DNA from: Fructobacillus sp. EFB-N1
GTDB taxonomy: Bacteria > Bacillota > Bacilli > Lactobacillales > Lactobacillaceae
Length of the DNA: 64,000 nt
Direction: 5' to 3'
Assembly (NCBI RefSeq): GCF_001038455.1
Contig: NZ_LDUY01000007.1
Span: 25,797 to 89,796 of the forward strand
The position numbers were made by a program, and so were the translations under genes. Under the pieces are notes generated by a model. It was not told the DNA's origin, made no database searches, and worked only from the letters and a program-made list of their open reading frames with translations. Below, piece by piece: positions 38,469 to 47,543 of this stretch (the first letter of the stretch is position 1; every line of letters begins with the position of its first letter).

Positions 38469-38504
38469 AAAAGCCATTCCAGCCTTTGAGGTGGAATGGC
38501 TTTT
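38469..38504 (+). terminator. Strong terminator without an obvious gene
   Basis: AAAAGCCATTCCA / TGGAATGGCTTTT perfect stem, 10-nt loop. Confidence 0.88.
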
Positions 38505-38544
38505 CCCTAGCCTTAAAGGCGAAACTTTCACTTATCTTGCAAAG

Positions 38545-38580
38545 AAAAAGCACACAAACTTGGCTGTTTGTGTGCTTTTA
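38545..38580. terminator. Bidirectional terminator, serving tRNA-Leu on the minus strand
   Basis: AAAAGCACACAAAC / GTTTGTGTGCTTTT perfect stem with TTGGC loop. Confidence 0.88.
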
Positions 38581-38640
38581 TTGGTTGCCGCTAATTTATT
38601 AGCAAATGGCTATAAATTCTGATAAAACAAGGTTTTATGA

Positions 38641-38726
38641 TGCGGCTGGCGGGAGTCGAACCCGCACGTCCTAAAGCGGACACAGGATCCTTAATCCTGC
38701 GCGTCTGCCAATTCCGCCACAGCCGC
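38641..38726 (-). tRNA. tRNA-Leu (AAG)
   Basis: 86 nt, class II with a long variable arm (GTGTCCGC...ACGT). Minus-strand acceptor GCGGCTG / CAGCCGC, anticodon arm CAGGA-TTAAGGA-TCCTG (anticodon AAG, reads CTT), T-arm GCGGGTTCGACTCCCGC. No encoded CCA. Confidence 0.94.
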
Positions 38727-38853
38727 ATGTATTAATACAACTATCAAATTCTACCTAGAATTGCTGGTCTTGTCAAGCGTTTTTCTTCTTTCTTCTTTTT
38801 ATTCGGCTTTAATGGTGATTTTTGTTAAAATAGACATTGATTGGAGAATACTT

Positions 38854-39195
38854 ATGAAGTTATTTAATTGGTCAAACAAAAAAGACCAGCAAGACAAAGA
38901 AATCCAAACGCAGGTTGATTTCCTACAAGCTGAAAACGATCAGCTTTTGGACCAAGTTGAGTCCTTAAAGCTCGACATTAGTGAGGCTCAAAGCGAAAAC
39001 GAGCATTTGAGGGAAGCTTTGAACAGGTCAACTTTCCGCCAAGGGCTAATTAAAATGAGCATCGGCATGGCCGTTCTCATTGTTTCCTATGCGCTCTTAG
39101 TGCTGATTGGGGAACGAAATACAAACTTGCCTTGGCTATTATTGATTGAGGCTGCCTTCCTTTTCTTGATGCTTAATCGAGGAGAAGGTAAATGA
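38854..39195 (+). CDS. Small coiled-coil membrane protein, unknown function
   Basis: 113 residues from ATG 38854, set by TTGGAG 8 nt upstream. A charged N-terminus, a coiled coil (about 15-58, VDFLQAENDQLLDQVESLKL then EAQSENEHLREAL), then two membrane helices (about 68-88 and 92-108). No family recognised. The stop overlaps the tpiA start by 4 nt (ATGA), so its translation is coupled to that glycolytic gene. Confidence 0.7.
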   Translation: MKLFNWSNKKDQQDKEIQTQVDFLQAENDQLLDQVESLKLDISEAQSENEHLREALNRSTFRQGLIKMSIGMAVLIVSYALLVLIGERNTNLPWLLLIEAAFLFLMLNRGEGK

Positions 39196-39962
39196 GTGCG
39201 CAGAACCGGCGGCCATTTGTCGTAGCCAACTGGAAAATCAACATGATGCCAGACCAGGTTGGCCCCTACCTGGATACCGTTTTGCCTGCTTTGGTAGGTG
39301 AGACCGAAGTTGAAGTTGGCATCGCCGCGCAAGACCTGTACTTAAGCCAGATGTTGCAGGCTGCAAAGGGCACCCCGCTAGTAATTGTTGGCGAAAATTC
39401 TCACTGGGAAGATGATGGGGCATTTACTGGTGAAACGTCGCCAAAAGCCTTGGCAGCACTTGGCGTTGAATACGTCTTAATCGGACATTTTGAACGGCGA
39501 AAGTTTTTTAACGAAACGGATGAGACGGTTAATTTAAAAACGTTAGCAGCGCTACGCAATGGTTTAAAACCAATTGTCGATTTGGATGAAGACTTGTCGG
39601 CCTACGGACACCTGGTGCCCGAAAAAGTTATTTTAAATCAGTTACAAGCAGCCCTTGATGGGGTTATGGTGGACGAAATGGCTCAAGTAACGATTGCTTA
39701 TGAGCCAACTTGGGCAATTGGTTCCGGGTCTGCGGCTTCAGCTGATCAGGCTCAAGAAGCGGCTGCTTTAATTCGACAAAGCTTAGCTAATTTATATAAT
39801 CGAGACTTGGCTAATAACGTTCGCATTCTGTATGGTGGCTCAGTGACACCGAAAAATGCACCCGCCTTCTTATGCCAGCAAGACATTGACGGTATCCTAG
39901 TTGGTAAGGCTGCGCTAGATCCTAGACAGTTTTTGACCCTGGTTGATCAAGCTAAAAAGTAA
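39192..39962 (+). CDS. tpiA: Divergent triosephosphate isomerase
   Basis: 256 residues, TIM barrel interconverting DHAP and glyceraldehyde-3-phosphate. Catalytic K15 (ANWKINM), H99 and E171 (AYEPTWAIGSG) are present, and the phosphate loop YGGSVTP is intact. Several near-invariant positions differ: GHSERR is GHFERR (F100), the PIVCVGE strand reads PIVDLDE (D130), and GGASL is GKAAL. GAFTGE is kept. Activity may be lowered or altered. It precedes eno by 140 nt, with its own short leader gene upstream. Confidence 0.85.
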   Translation: MSAQNRRPFVVANWKINMMPDQVGPYLDTVLPALVGETEVEVGIAAQDLYLSQMLQAAKGTPLVIVGENSHWEDDGAFTGETSPKALAALGVEYVLIGHFERRKFFNETDETVNLKTLAALRNGLKPIVDLDEDLSAYGHLVPEKVILNQLQAALDGVMVDEMAQVTIAYEPTWAIGSGSAASADQAQEAAALIRQSLANLYNRDLANNVRILYGGSVTPKNAPAFLCQQDIDGILVGKAALDPRQFLTLVDQAKK

Positions 39963-40024
39963 AATTAGTTCTCGGACAAATCGGCCAAACCGTTGGCTAA
40001 GCTAGAAAGAACCCATTTTTCCTG

Positions 40025-40053
40025 TTCATTTTACCTGATAAGGGTGTTATAAT
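40025..40053 (+). promoter_or_regulatory. eno promoter
   Basis: TTCATT, 17-nt spacer, TATAAT preceded by TG (extended -10 TGTTATAAT). Followed by a 49-nt leader with AAAGGAGA. Confidence 0.6.
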
Positions 40054-40099
40054 TTAGTTGGTTTTATAAATATTAACCACAGACAAAAGGAGAGCATAA

Positions 40100-41428
<1,329 letters not shown>

Positions 41429-41440
41429 TTAATTTTAACG

Positions 41441-41467
41441 AAAAACGCCTTTCGGGGCGTTTTTTTG
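41441..41467 (+). terminator. Terminator after eno
   Basis: AAAACGCC-TTTC-GGGGCGTTTT with T-run. Confidence 0.88.
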
Positions 41468-41535
41468 TGTTTTCTTTCGTATAATATGGAAAAGATAATT
41501 AAGACGAAAGTTGTTTTGTCGAAGGAGGGGTATGA

Positions 41536-42099
41536 ATGGTTGCACGTTGTCGTTGGGCTACAAATTATGAAGAGGGGACGCCAATGGTCGCCTACCATGA
41601 CCATGAATTTGGCCACCCTGTTCGAGATGATGAACGACTTCTATTTGAGTTGTTAACGCTAGAACTTTTTCAGTCAGGTTTGAGCTGGCGAACAGTTTTG
41701 AATAAGCGAGCTAATTTTAAGGCAGCTTTCGCTGATTTCGATATTCATCAGGTAGCTTATTTTGACCAACAGGATGTTGAGCGGCTGCTTTCTGATGCTG
41801 GGATTATTCGCAATCGGATGAAAATTGAGGCAACGATTAATAATGCTCAACAAATCCAAACGCTTCATCATCAGGGCGAGACGTTTTCTGATCTGGTTTG
41901 GCAGCCAACAAATGGTCAAACATTGGATATTGGTGTTGATCAGGATGAAAAGATAGCCAGCCAAAATACGCTTTCTGAAACCTTTAGTAAGCAACTGAAA
42001 AAAATTGGCTTTAAGTTTGTGGGACCGGTGACTGTTGAATCGTTCTTGCAGGCTGTTGGTGTCGAAAATGCACATGACTTAGAATGTGATTTTCGTTAA
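41536..42099 (+). CDS. tag: DNA-3-methyladenine glycosylase I
   Basis: 187 residues; excises 3-methyladenine in base-excision repair. Signature RCRWA at the N-terminus with Cys5, YHDHEFGHPV with His and the reactive start, FELLTLELFQSGLSWRTVL, IIRNRMKIEATINNA, and KFVGPVTVESFLQAVG; the zinc ligands are Cys5, a His in HDHEFG and the C-terminal HDLEC. RBS GGAGGGG; ATG 41536 chosen over 41532, which is out of frame. Confidence 0.93.
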   Translation: MVARCRWATNYEEGTPMVAYHDHEFGHPVRDDERLLFELLTLELFQSGLSWRTVLNKRANFKAAFADFDIHQVAYFDQQDVERLLSDAGIIRNRMKIEATINNAQQIQTLHHQGETFSDLVWQPTNGQTLDIGVDQDEKIASQNTLSETFSKQLKKIGFKFVGPVTVESFLQAVGVENAHDLECDFR

Positions 42100-42209
42100 G
42101 TTCAAACCCTGTGGGGTATACATAAAGTGCTTGATTAATGTGTATATTGTGTGTGATACAGTTGTCGTCAAGCCAAAGGAGAAATTTGATTCTTGACTAT
42201 TAACCAAAA

Positions 42210-42374
42210 GTGTTGATTAAGAAGTTAGAAAAGAATGGCTTCAAAGTTATCGGCCATAAAGGTTCACACGTAATGCTCAGTGATGGTCTACATTATACTG
42301 AAGCGCCAAAACATTCTAAAGAACTTCCAAAAGGATTAGAAAGAGCGATTTTAAAACAAGCGGGTCTTCAATAG
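42210..42374 (+). CDS. hicA: HicA-family toxin, probably with damaged start
   Basis: 54 residues: KKLEKNGFKVIGHKGSH (catalytic-type GSH) and a C-terminal LPKGLERAILKQAGL, the HicA double-stranded RNA-binding fold that cuts mRNA. The family usually begins with a PKVLIKxLEKNG-like segment. Here CCA-AAA-GTG-TTG-ATT encodes that segment but an in-frame TAA sits at 42201, and the only good RBS (AAAGGAG, 42175-42181) leads to TTG 42193 in a frame that stops at TGA 42214-42216. One missing base would join the frames. As it stands translation would need GTG 42210 without a Shine-Dalgarno. Confidence 0.75.
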   Translation: MLIKKLEKNGFKVIGHKGSHVMLSDGLHYTEAPKHSKELPKGLERAILKQAGLQ

Positions 42375-42442
42375 GCCACTTGATTAAGGTATTTAGGTAT
42401 ATTAACCAAGCATATAACAGAATTTAAAAGAGGATAAATCGC

Positions 42443-42835
42443 ATGGATAAGGAAATTGAGTTTGTCATGAACTATTCGGTTGTCAGTCATCAAGAGGATG
42501 ATATGTTTTGGGCAAGCGTTCCAGGTGTTTCCAGTGCTTTTACAATCGGGGCGACGGTTGAGGAAATTCTTGTCAAAATTAAAGAGGCGATTGAATTGGC
42601 ACTATCAACGACGCTCGTTGTTCCTGAACCAACCAAGTTTAGCGAAGTTGATGCAGAAGACGGATTTGTCTAAATGGTAACGGTGTCGTTGATTGATTAT
42701 CTGAGAGCATCATCAAAAACGATTCGAAAGAACGTGACTGTGCCCAGCTATTTAAGTGAGTTAGTTAAAAAGAATGGTGATAACGTTTCTGAAATGCTCA
42801 CAAAAGCGCTTGAAAAAAGATATGGCATTGGCTGA
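42443..42835 (+). pseudogene. hicB: HicB antitoxin interrupted by an in-frame TAA
   Basis: N-terminal half (76 residues, 42443-42673) is the HicB partial RNase H-like fold: FVMNYSVVSHQEDDMFWASVPGVSSAF. The reading frame meets TAA at 42671-42673; the next codon is ATG in the same frame and continues 53 residues (MVTVSLIDYL, then IRKNVTVPSYLSELVKKNG and ALEKRYGIG), the C-terminal DNA-binding part. Relatives read Q at this place (FVQMVTV-like), so a C-to-T change turning CAA into TAA explains it. Re-initiation at TAAATG could still make both halves. RBS AGAGGAT before ATG 42443. Confidence 0.8.
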
Positions 42836-42935
42836 TTTAAAAATAGCTTGAATATTAAGTGTTGCAGGGAGACAGCAATGTCTCTTTTTGTATTCAATTG
42901 ACTGGTTGTTTTATTCTAGTTGCCAAATGAACAAT

Positions 42936-42976
42936 AAAAAGCACCTCAATTCAATTAAGAATTTGAGGTGCTTTTT
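42936..42976. terminator. Bidirectional terminator between hicB and tRNA-Arg
   Basis: AAAAAGCACCTCAA / TTGAGGTGCTTTTT stem with AATTC / GAATT extension. Confidence 0.85.
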
Positions 42977-43029
42977 GAGTTCATTCGCTACATAAACCCT
43001 TTAAACGTTGATCTATCAACAAGTATGCA

Positions 43030-43101
43030 TGCGCGATCCGGGAGTCGAACCCGGATTGCAAGAACCGGAATCTTACGTGCTATCCATTACACTAACCGCG
43101 C
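43030..43101 (-). tRNA. tRNA-Arg (CCG)
   Basis: 72 nt on the minus strand. Acceptor GCGCGGT / ATCGCGC, anticodon arm TAAGA-TTCCGGT-TCTTG (anticodon CCG, reads CGG), T-arm CCGGGTTCGACTCCCGG. No encoded CCA. Confidence 0.93.
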
Positions 43102-43119
43102 GAACTAGATAATTATAAC

Positions 43120-43755
43120 CTACTTTGCGGGAATTTCCAAGTATGTTTCACCGATTTTTTCAAAAGAAACTTGGCCGGCAAAGCGGTTGGTTAGTTCTTC
43201 CTCAAAGGCTTTTACCTGGTCCGGGGCAACTGCTACTTGGTGGTGGACGGCAGTGTCAAAATTAGTCGCAAAGACTGGGTATTCTTCTTGTTTCAACCAA
43301 TACGTCAGCTGATCATTATTTTGATAATCAATATCAATTTGAATCTTTTCTCTCCAAAGGCGTTCGACCAAACCGGCCTCGTCTAACCCCTGGGCAACAG
43401 TCCCAGCATAGGCCCGGATTAAACCACCCGCGCCAAGCTTAATGCCCCCAAAGTAGCGGGTGACCATGGCCAGAATATTGTGGACCTGGCGTTTCTGCAA
43501 GACTTCGAGCATCGGAACGCCCGCCGTTCCAGAAGGCTCACCATTGTCCGAATAGCGCTTAATTTCATCGTTGTCGCCAATCACATAAGCAAAGACATTG
43601 TGATTGGCTTTGTGGTGTTCCTTGGAGATCTGCTCGATGTAAGTTTGTGCTTGCTCTTCGGATTCGATGCGAAAGAAGTAAACGATAAAGTCTGATTTTT
43701 TAATTGTTTGTTGCCAGGAATAATTATCCAAAGCGAGTAAGTAAAAAGGTTCCAT
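43120..43755 (-). CDS. yigZ: YigZ/IMPACT-family protein
   Basis: 211 residues. N-terminal UPF0029 domain with KSDFIVYFFRIESEEQA, NHNVFAYVIG, GEPSGTAGVPMLEVL and the signature TRYFGGIKLGAGGLIRAY, then a C-terminal DUF1949 domain. Eukaryotic IMPACT regulates translation; bacterial role is not established. Divergent from comFA, an arrangement common in lactobacilli. Confidence 0.9.
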   Translation of the reverse strand: MEPFYLLALDNYSWQQTIKKSDFIVYFFRIESEEQAQTYIEQISKEHHKANHNVFAYVIGDNDEIKRYSDNGEPSGTAGVPMLEVLQKRQVHNILAMVTRYFGGIKLGAGGLIRAYAGTVAQGLDEAGLVERLWREKIQIDIDYQNNDQLTYWLKQEEYPVFATNFDTAVHHQVAVAPDQVKAFEEELTNRFAGQVSFEKIGETYLEIPAK

Positions 43756-43798
43756 AGCACGTATTATAACATGACCAAGTCAGAAAGAAGGTAGAAAA

Positions 43799-45106
43799 AT
43801 GAATGCTGAGAAGCTCTATGGTCGCCTAGTAACTTGGCCAAAAGCGATTGCTCCACCGCTACCTTGTCAAACATTACCTGCCTTTAAGCAGGGGGTCTGC
43901 CAGCGTTGTGGTCAAAAGGAACGGGCAAGGCTTGCCAATAATGGCTTTTATTGCTTAAAGTGTCTGAACATGGGCAGAATTGCGACCAATGATTGTTTAC
44001 TGACGATTCCTGAACCAAATCTCTTTCAAGCCAAGAGTCATCTCAGATGGAACGGTCAGTTAACCAAGCAGCAAGAACAGGTTAGCCAAGATTTGATGGA
44101 GAGCTATAATAGGCGAGAAAATCGGTTAGTCTGGGCGGTCACCGGTGCTGGTAAAACAGAAATGCTTTTTCCATTAATTGATTACGCACTGCGGGGAAAG
44201 GGGCGGGTTGCCATTTTGACGCCGAGGTTCGATGTGGTCCTCGAACTAGCGCCACGATTAGAAGCAGCGGCTTTTGATTGTCCAATTCAAGTTCTCTATG
44301 GGCAACATGGTAGCCAATACCAGTATAGCCAGTTGGTTTTGGCGACGACCCATCAAGCGCTCCGTTTTTACCGTGCCTTTGATTTATTAATTATTGATGA
44401 GGTTGATGCTTTTCCTTTTCGTGGTGATGCTGCTTTGTCTTACGCCGTTTTGCGAGCACAAAAAATTCGCGCGAGTGTTGTTTATCTAACGGCGACGCCA
44501 ACGGCTGATTTGAAGCGCTTAGTCACACAGAAGAAATTAGCCCAGTCCTATCTGCCGCAACGTTTCCATCAAGGCCTCTTACCACAAATTCAGGTGAAGC
44601 GTGTTGGTAACTGGCGCAAGCACCCACTAAAGAAGTTATTAACCTCTGTTCAATTATGGGCCAATCAACAGAATCCCTTTTTGATTTTCGTACCACGGGT
44701 GAAGGATTTAGTGCGAGTTTTTGATTATCTGCAAAGGTTTCAGACGCTTAAGGGGACAACCGTCCATGCCTCTGATCCTGACCGTGCCGAAAAAGTCCAT
44801 GATTTGCGGTCTGGTGCCTACCGGTATTTAGTTACGACGACGATTCTAGAACGTGGAGTCACATTACCTGCCTTGGAAGTGGTGATTCTGGGTGCTGATG
44901 ATTCCGTTTTTTCAACAGCGGCGCTTGTCCAAATTGCAGGACGGGTGGGACGGTTTAAAGAGCACCCCGATGGCCTTGTCTTAGCACTCGTACAGGAGCC
45001 GACACTTAAATTACGGGCGGCTCGTCAGCAAATTGCTGATTTGAACAATCGGGCAAAACAGGTGGCCGGTGTGCCAACTGATTGCCTGGAAGGAGATGAA
45101 AATTGA
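43799..45106 (+). CDS. comFA: Competence helicase ComFA
   Basis: 435 residues; ATP-driven DNA uptake motor on the cytosolic face of the membrane. N-terminal zinc site with two CxxC pairs (CQRCGQ and CLKCLN, about 38-60), Walker A TGAGKTE, DEVD Walker B (IIDEVDAFP), TATPT motif III and QIAGRVGR motif VI. RBS AAGAAGG. Overlaps comFC by 4 nt. Presence of an intact comF operon suggests the lineage keeps a DNA uptake machine. Confidence 0.94.
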   Translation: MNAEKLYGRLVTWPKAIAPPLPCQTLPAFKQGVCQRCGQKERARLANNGFYCLKCLNMGRIATNDCLLTIPEPNLFQAKSHLRWNGQLTKQQEQVSQDLMESYNRRENRLVWAVTGAGKTEMLFPLIDYALRGKGRVAILTPRFDVVLELAPRLEAAAFDCPIQVLYGQHGSQYQYSQLVLATTHQALRFYRAFDLLIIDEVDAFPFRGDAALSYAVLRAQKIRASVVYLTATPTADLKRLVTQKKLAQSYLPQRFHQGLLPQIQVKRVGNWRKHPLKKLLTSVQLWANQQNPFLIFVPRVKDLVRVFDYLQRFQTLKGTTVHASDPDRAEKVHDLRSGAYRYLVTTTILERGVTLPALEVVILGADDSVFSTAALVQIAGRVGRFKEHPDGLVLALVQEPTLKLRAARQQIADLNNRAKQVAGVPTDCLEGDEN

Positions 45107-45813
45107 ATTGCACACTCTGCCAAGAGGACTTTCAATCGTCAGTCACGATTGGCCAGTTGGTTTTCAATAAGAGTCAGGCCAAGCAGTTATTGTGCCCGGA
45201 GTGCTTAAATAGTTTTGTTCATTTAAGAGGGACGATTTGCAGCGGGTGCGGCCGTCAATTGGCGGATTCAATTCCGACTGCGAGCTCACCGCTGATTTGC
45301 TTAGATTGTCAGACTTGGCAAAATCAGGGTTACCACTTGCTTGGCCACCAAGCACTCTATGTTTACAACCAACCATTAAGGGAGTACATGTCCCGCTATA
45401 AGTTTATGGGCGATTATCGGCTTGCCACCGTGTTTCAAAAGGAGATGCGTCAAATGCTTCGGTGCTCGGTAAAAGACAAGCAGATTGACTTCCTTATCCC
45501 TATTCCGGTGAGCAAGGAACGATTTTTACAAAGGGGTTTCAATCAGGTTAATCCATGGCTTTTGCGTTCTGCCAAAGACGTGTTAGAAATCTTTAATCAC
45601 AGTAAGGTTGACCAATCTAGCTTGGATCGAGCAGGCCGACTCAACACGCCACAACCATTTGTCATTGCTGCAAAGCAAGCTAGATTGGTGGCAGGTAAAA
45701 GAGTTTTGGTTGTTGATGACGTTTATACCACCGGACGAACACTTTACCATGCGGCGGACTGCCTTTATCAGATTGGTGCTCGTTTTGTGTCGTCAGCGTC
45801 ATTAGCCCGTTGA
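45103..45813 (+). CDS. comFC: ComFC phosphoribosyltransferase-like protein
   Basis: 236 residues, TTG start at 45103 behind AAGGAG. N-terminal zinc-binding cysteines (CTLC, CPEC, CSGC, CLDC), then a PRTase fold with the PRPP loop VLVVDDVYTTGRT and RFLQRGFNQ. Needed for transformation alongside ComFA. Both Cys clusters are complete, unlike MurT and Hsp33. Confidence 0.93.
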   Translation: MNCTLCQEDFQSSVTIGQLVFNKSQAKQLLCPECLNSFVHLRGTICSGCGRQLADSIPTASSPLICLDCQTWQNQGYHLLGHQALYVYNQPLREYMSRYKFMGDYRLATVFQKEMRQMLRCSVKDKQIDFLIPIPVSKERFLQRGFNQVNPWLLRSAKDVLEIFNHSKVDQSSLDRAGRLNTPQPFVIAAKQARLVAGKRVLVVDDVYTTGRTLYHAADCLYQIGARFVSSASLAR

Positions 45814-45927
45814 TTTGTTTTTGACGTTGAAGGTCGGGGTAGGAGAAAGTGTTTGTAAGAACTCCTATTCTGGATTGCTGCTTTAGCTCCTCTGTTATAA
45901 AATAAAACGAATAGAAGGAGAAATTTC

Positions 45928-46152
45928 ATGCCACCACTTTTGACTTTGACCACAACGATTGCCGCCATCTATTTTGTCTTTTACCTGATTCGTCCGATTG
46001 ATTTTGGCAAGTTACTACCAAAGAATCCTTTGCAGGCAGCCGTGCTCAAAGTAGTTGTTGCGACGAGCCTCGGATTTTTGTTGGCGACAGCCTTGGTATC
46101 GCTTTTAAATTCGGCCTTACAACTGCCCGGCACTCTCCTAAAAGATTTCTAA
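45928..46152 (+). CDS. DUF1146 small membrane protein
   Basis: 74 residues, two membrane helices (about 4-22 and 40-64) with the family motif IRPIDFGKLLPKNP between. RBS AGAAGGAG. Found next to mreB-type genes in related species; function unknown, perhaps in cell-shape control by context. Confidence 0.75.
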   Translation: MPPLLTLTTTIAAIYFVFYLIRPIDFGKLLPKNPLQAAVLKVVVATSLGFLLATALVSLLNSALQLPGTLLKDF

Positions 46153-46258
46153 GAGATACCGGCCGAAACTGGTCAAGTATGATATAATTTAAAGGATTGT
46201 AGGGGACTGTCTTTTCTTTTGGACCCTACCGAACATGAATTTTGGAGAAATAATAACC

Positions 46259-47242
46259 ATGGCAAGAGATATTGGAATTGATTTGGGAACCGCCAACGTT
46301 TTGATTTACGTTGAAGGCGAAGGTGTGGTCCTTAATGAACCTTCCGTTGTCGCCGTTGACGACAAGACTGACCGTGTTTTGGCCGTTGGGGCTGAAGCCT
46401 ATCGGATGGTCGGCCGGACACCTGGAAACATCCGGGCCGTTCGTCCTTTGAAGGATGGAGTCATCTCTGACTTCGATATTACAGAAGCGATGTTAACTTA
46501 CTTTGTTAACAAGTTGAATGTTAAAGGCTTTATGTCAAAGCCAAACATCATGATCTGTGCACCAACAAACATTAGTGAAATTGAACGTAAGGCAATTATT
46601 CAAGCTGCTGAAAAGGCCGGCGGTGCCAAGGTTTACTTGGATTACGAACCAAAGGTTGCCGCTATTGGCGCTGGTTTGGATATCTTTAAGCCGGTTGGTT
46701 CAATGGTTATCGATATGGGTGGTGGAACTTCTGATATCGCTATCTTGTCATTGGGTGACATTGTTGTTTCCGAATCAATCCGGGTTGCCGGTGATCGCAT
46801 GAACACCGATATCGTCAATTACTTGAAGCGCGAACACGGCTTGATTGTTGGAGAGCGCTCAGCAGAAACCATTAAGATTGAAATCGGTTCTGCCTTGAAG
46901 TCTGACACGCCACAGACAATGACTGTTCGTGGTCGTGACAATTTTGAAGGCATGCCACAAACCATCACTGTGAACTCAAACGAAATTGAAGAAGCCTTGC
47001 ATGACACATTGGTTCAAATTGCTGACGCTGCACACTTGGCTTTGTCAAAGTTGCCGCCTGAATTGGCAGCTGACATCATCGATCGTGGTGTGATGTTGAC
47101 TGGTGGAGGCGCTTTGCTCGATGGGATGGACAAGTTCATTGCTGACCGTTTGACGGTTCCTGTTTTTGTTTCAGAATCACCATTGGACAACGTAGCCAAG
47201 GGAACTGGAGCATTGTTGGAACACATGATGTCGAAGAAATAA
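46259..47242 (+). CDS. mreB: Rod-shape actin homologue MreB/Mbl
   Basis: 327 residues from ATG 46259 (MARDIGIDLGTAN), behind TTGGAG; a 24-nt upstream extension is not family-like. Actin-fold ATP sites: DIGIDLGTAN, VIDMGGGTSDIAI and TGGGALLDGMD; also GERSAETIK and NSNEIEEAL typical of the Mbl branch. Forms membrane-bound filaments directing lateral wall synthesis with RodA, encoded two genes downstream. Codons are well optimised. Confidence 0.94.
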   Translation: MARDIGIDLGTANVLIYVEGEGVVLNEPSVVAVDDKTDRVLAVGAEAYRMVGRTPGNIRAVRPLKDGVISDFDITEAMLTYFVNKLNVKGFMSKPNIMICAPTNISEIERKAIIQAAEKAGGAKVYLDYEPKVAAIGAGLDIFKPVGSMVIDMGGGTSDIAILSLGDIVVSESIRVAGDRMNTDIVNYLKREHGLIVGERSAETIKIEIGSALKSDTPQTMTVRGRDNFEGMPQTITVNSNEIEEALHDTLVQIADAAHLALSKLPPELAADIIDRGVMLTGGGALLDGMDKFIADRLTVPVFVSESPLDNVAKGTGALLEHMMSKK

Positions 47243-47251
47243 GGAGTAGTC

Positions 47252-47461
47252 ATGAGCAAGAAAAATCAGAGCTTTGGCGTATCTTTAGTAACAAAGGACA
47301 ACGAAATCCAGGTTTTGGTTGATGATCAACTGGTTGGCAAAATCGAACAAAATCAGGGTGGCTATACTGGTGTTTTAGGCAAGCAGGTTGTCATTGCCAG
47401 CGCTCAATCGACCGATGAAGCCTTGCAGGCAATTCTCGCATCATTCAATCTCTACCATTAA
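47252..47461 (+). CDS. DUF2969 protein
   Basis: 69 residues, all-soluble, with VLVDDQLVGKI and FGVSLVTKDNEIQ patterns of DUF2969. Starts 9 nt after mreB (RBS AAGGAG at the mreB stop) and ends before a terminator, so it is co-transcribed with mreB. Known only as a conserved lactic-acid-bacterial neighbour of shape genes; role unknown. Confidence 0.75.
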   Translation: MSKKNQSFGVSLVTKDNEIQVLVDDQLVGKIEQNQGGYTGVLGKQVVIASAQSTDEALQAILASFNLYH

Positions 47462-47471
47462 TTTTTTAAAA

Positions 47472-47499
47472 GAATCCTTTGCCACGGCAAAGGGTTTTT
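47472..47499 (+). terminator. Terminator after DUF2969 gene
   Basis: AATCCTTTGCC-ACG-GGCAAAGGGTT plus T-run. Confidence 0.85.
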
Positions 47500-47543
47500 G
47501 TACATAGAACTACCTAAAATTTTGTGCAAAAGGAAGATTCACC

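Noticed and set aside
38371..38622. 83-codon reading frame after the ElaA-like gene
   Set aside because: It runs through two strong terminators, has no RBS and no recognisable family.
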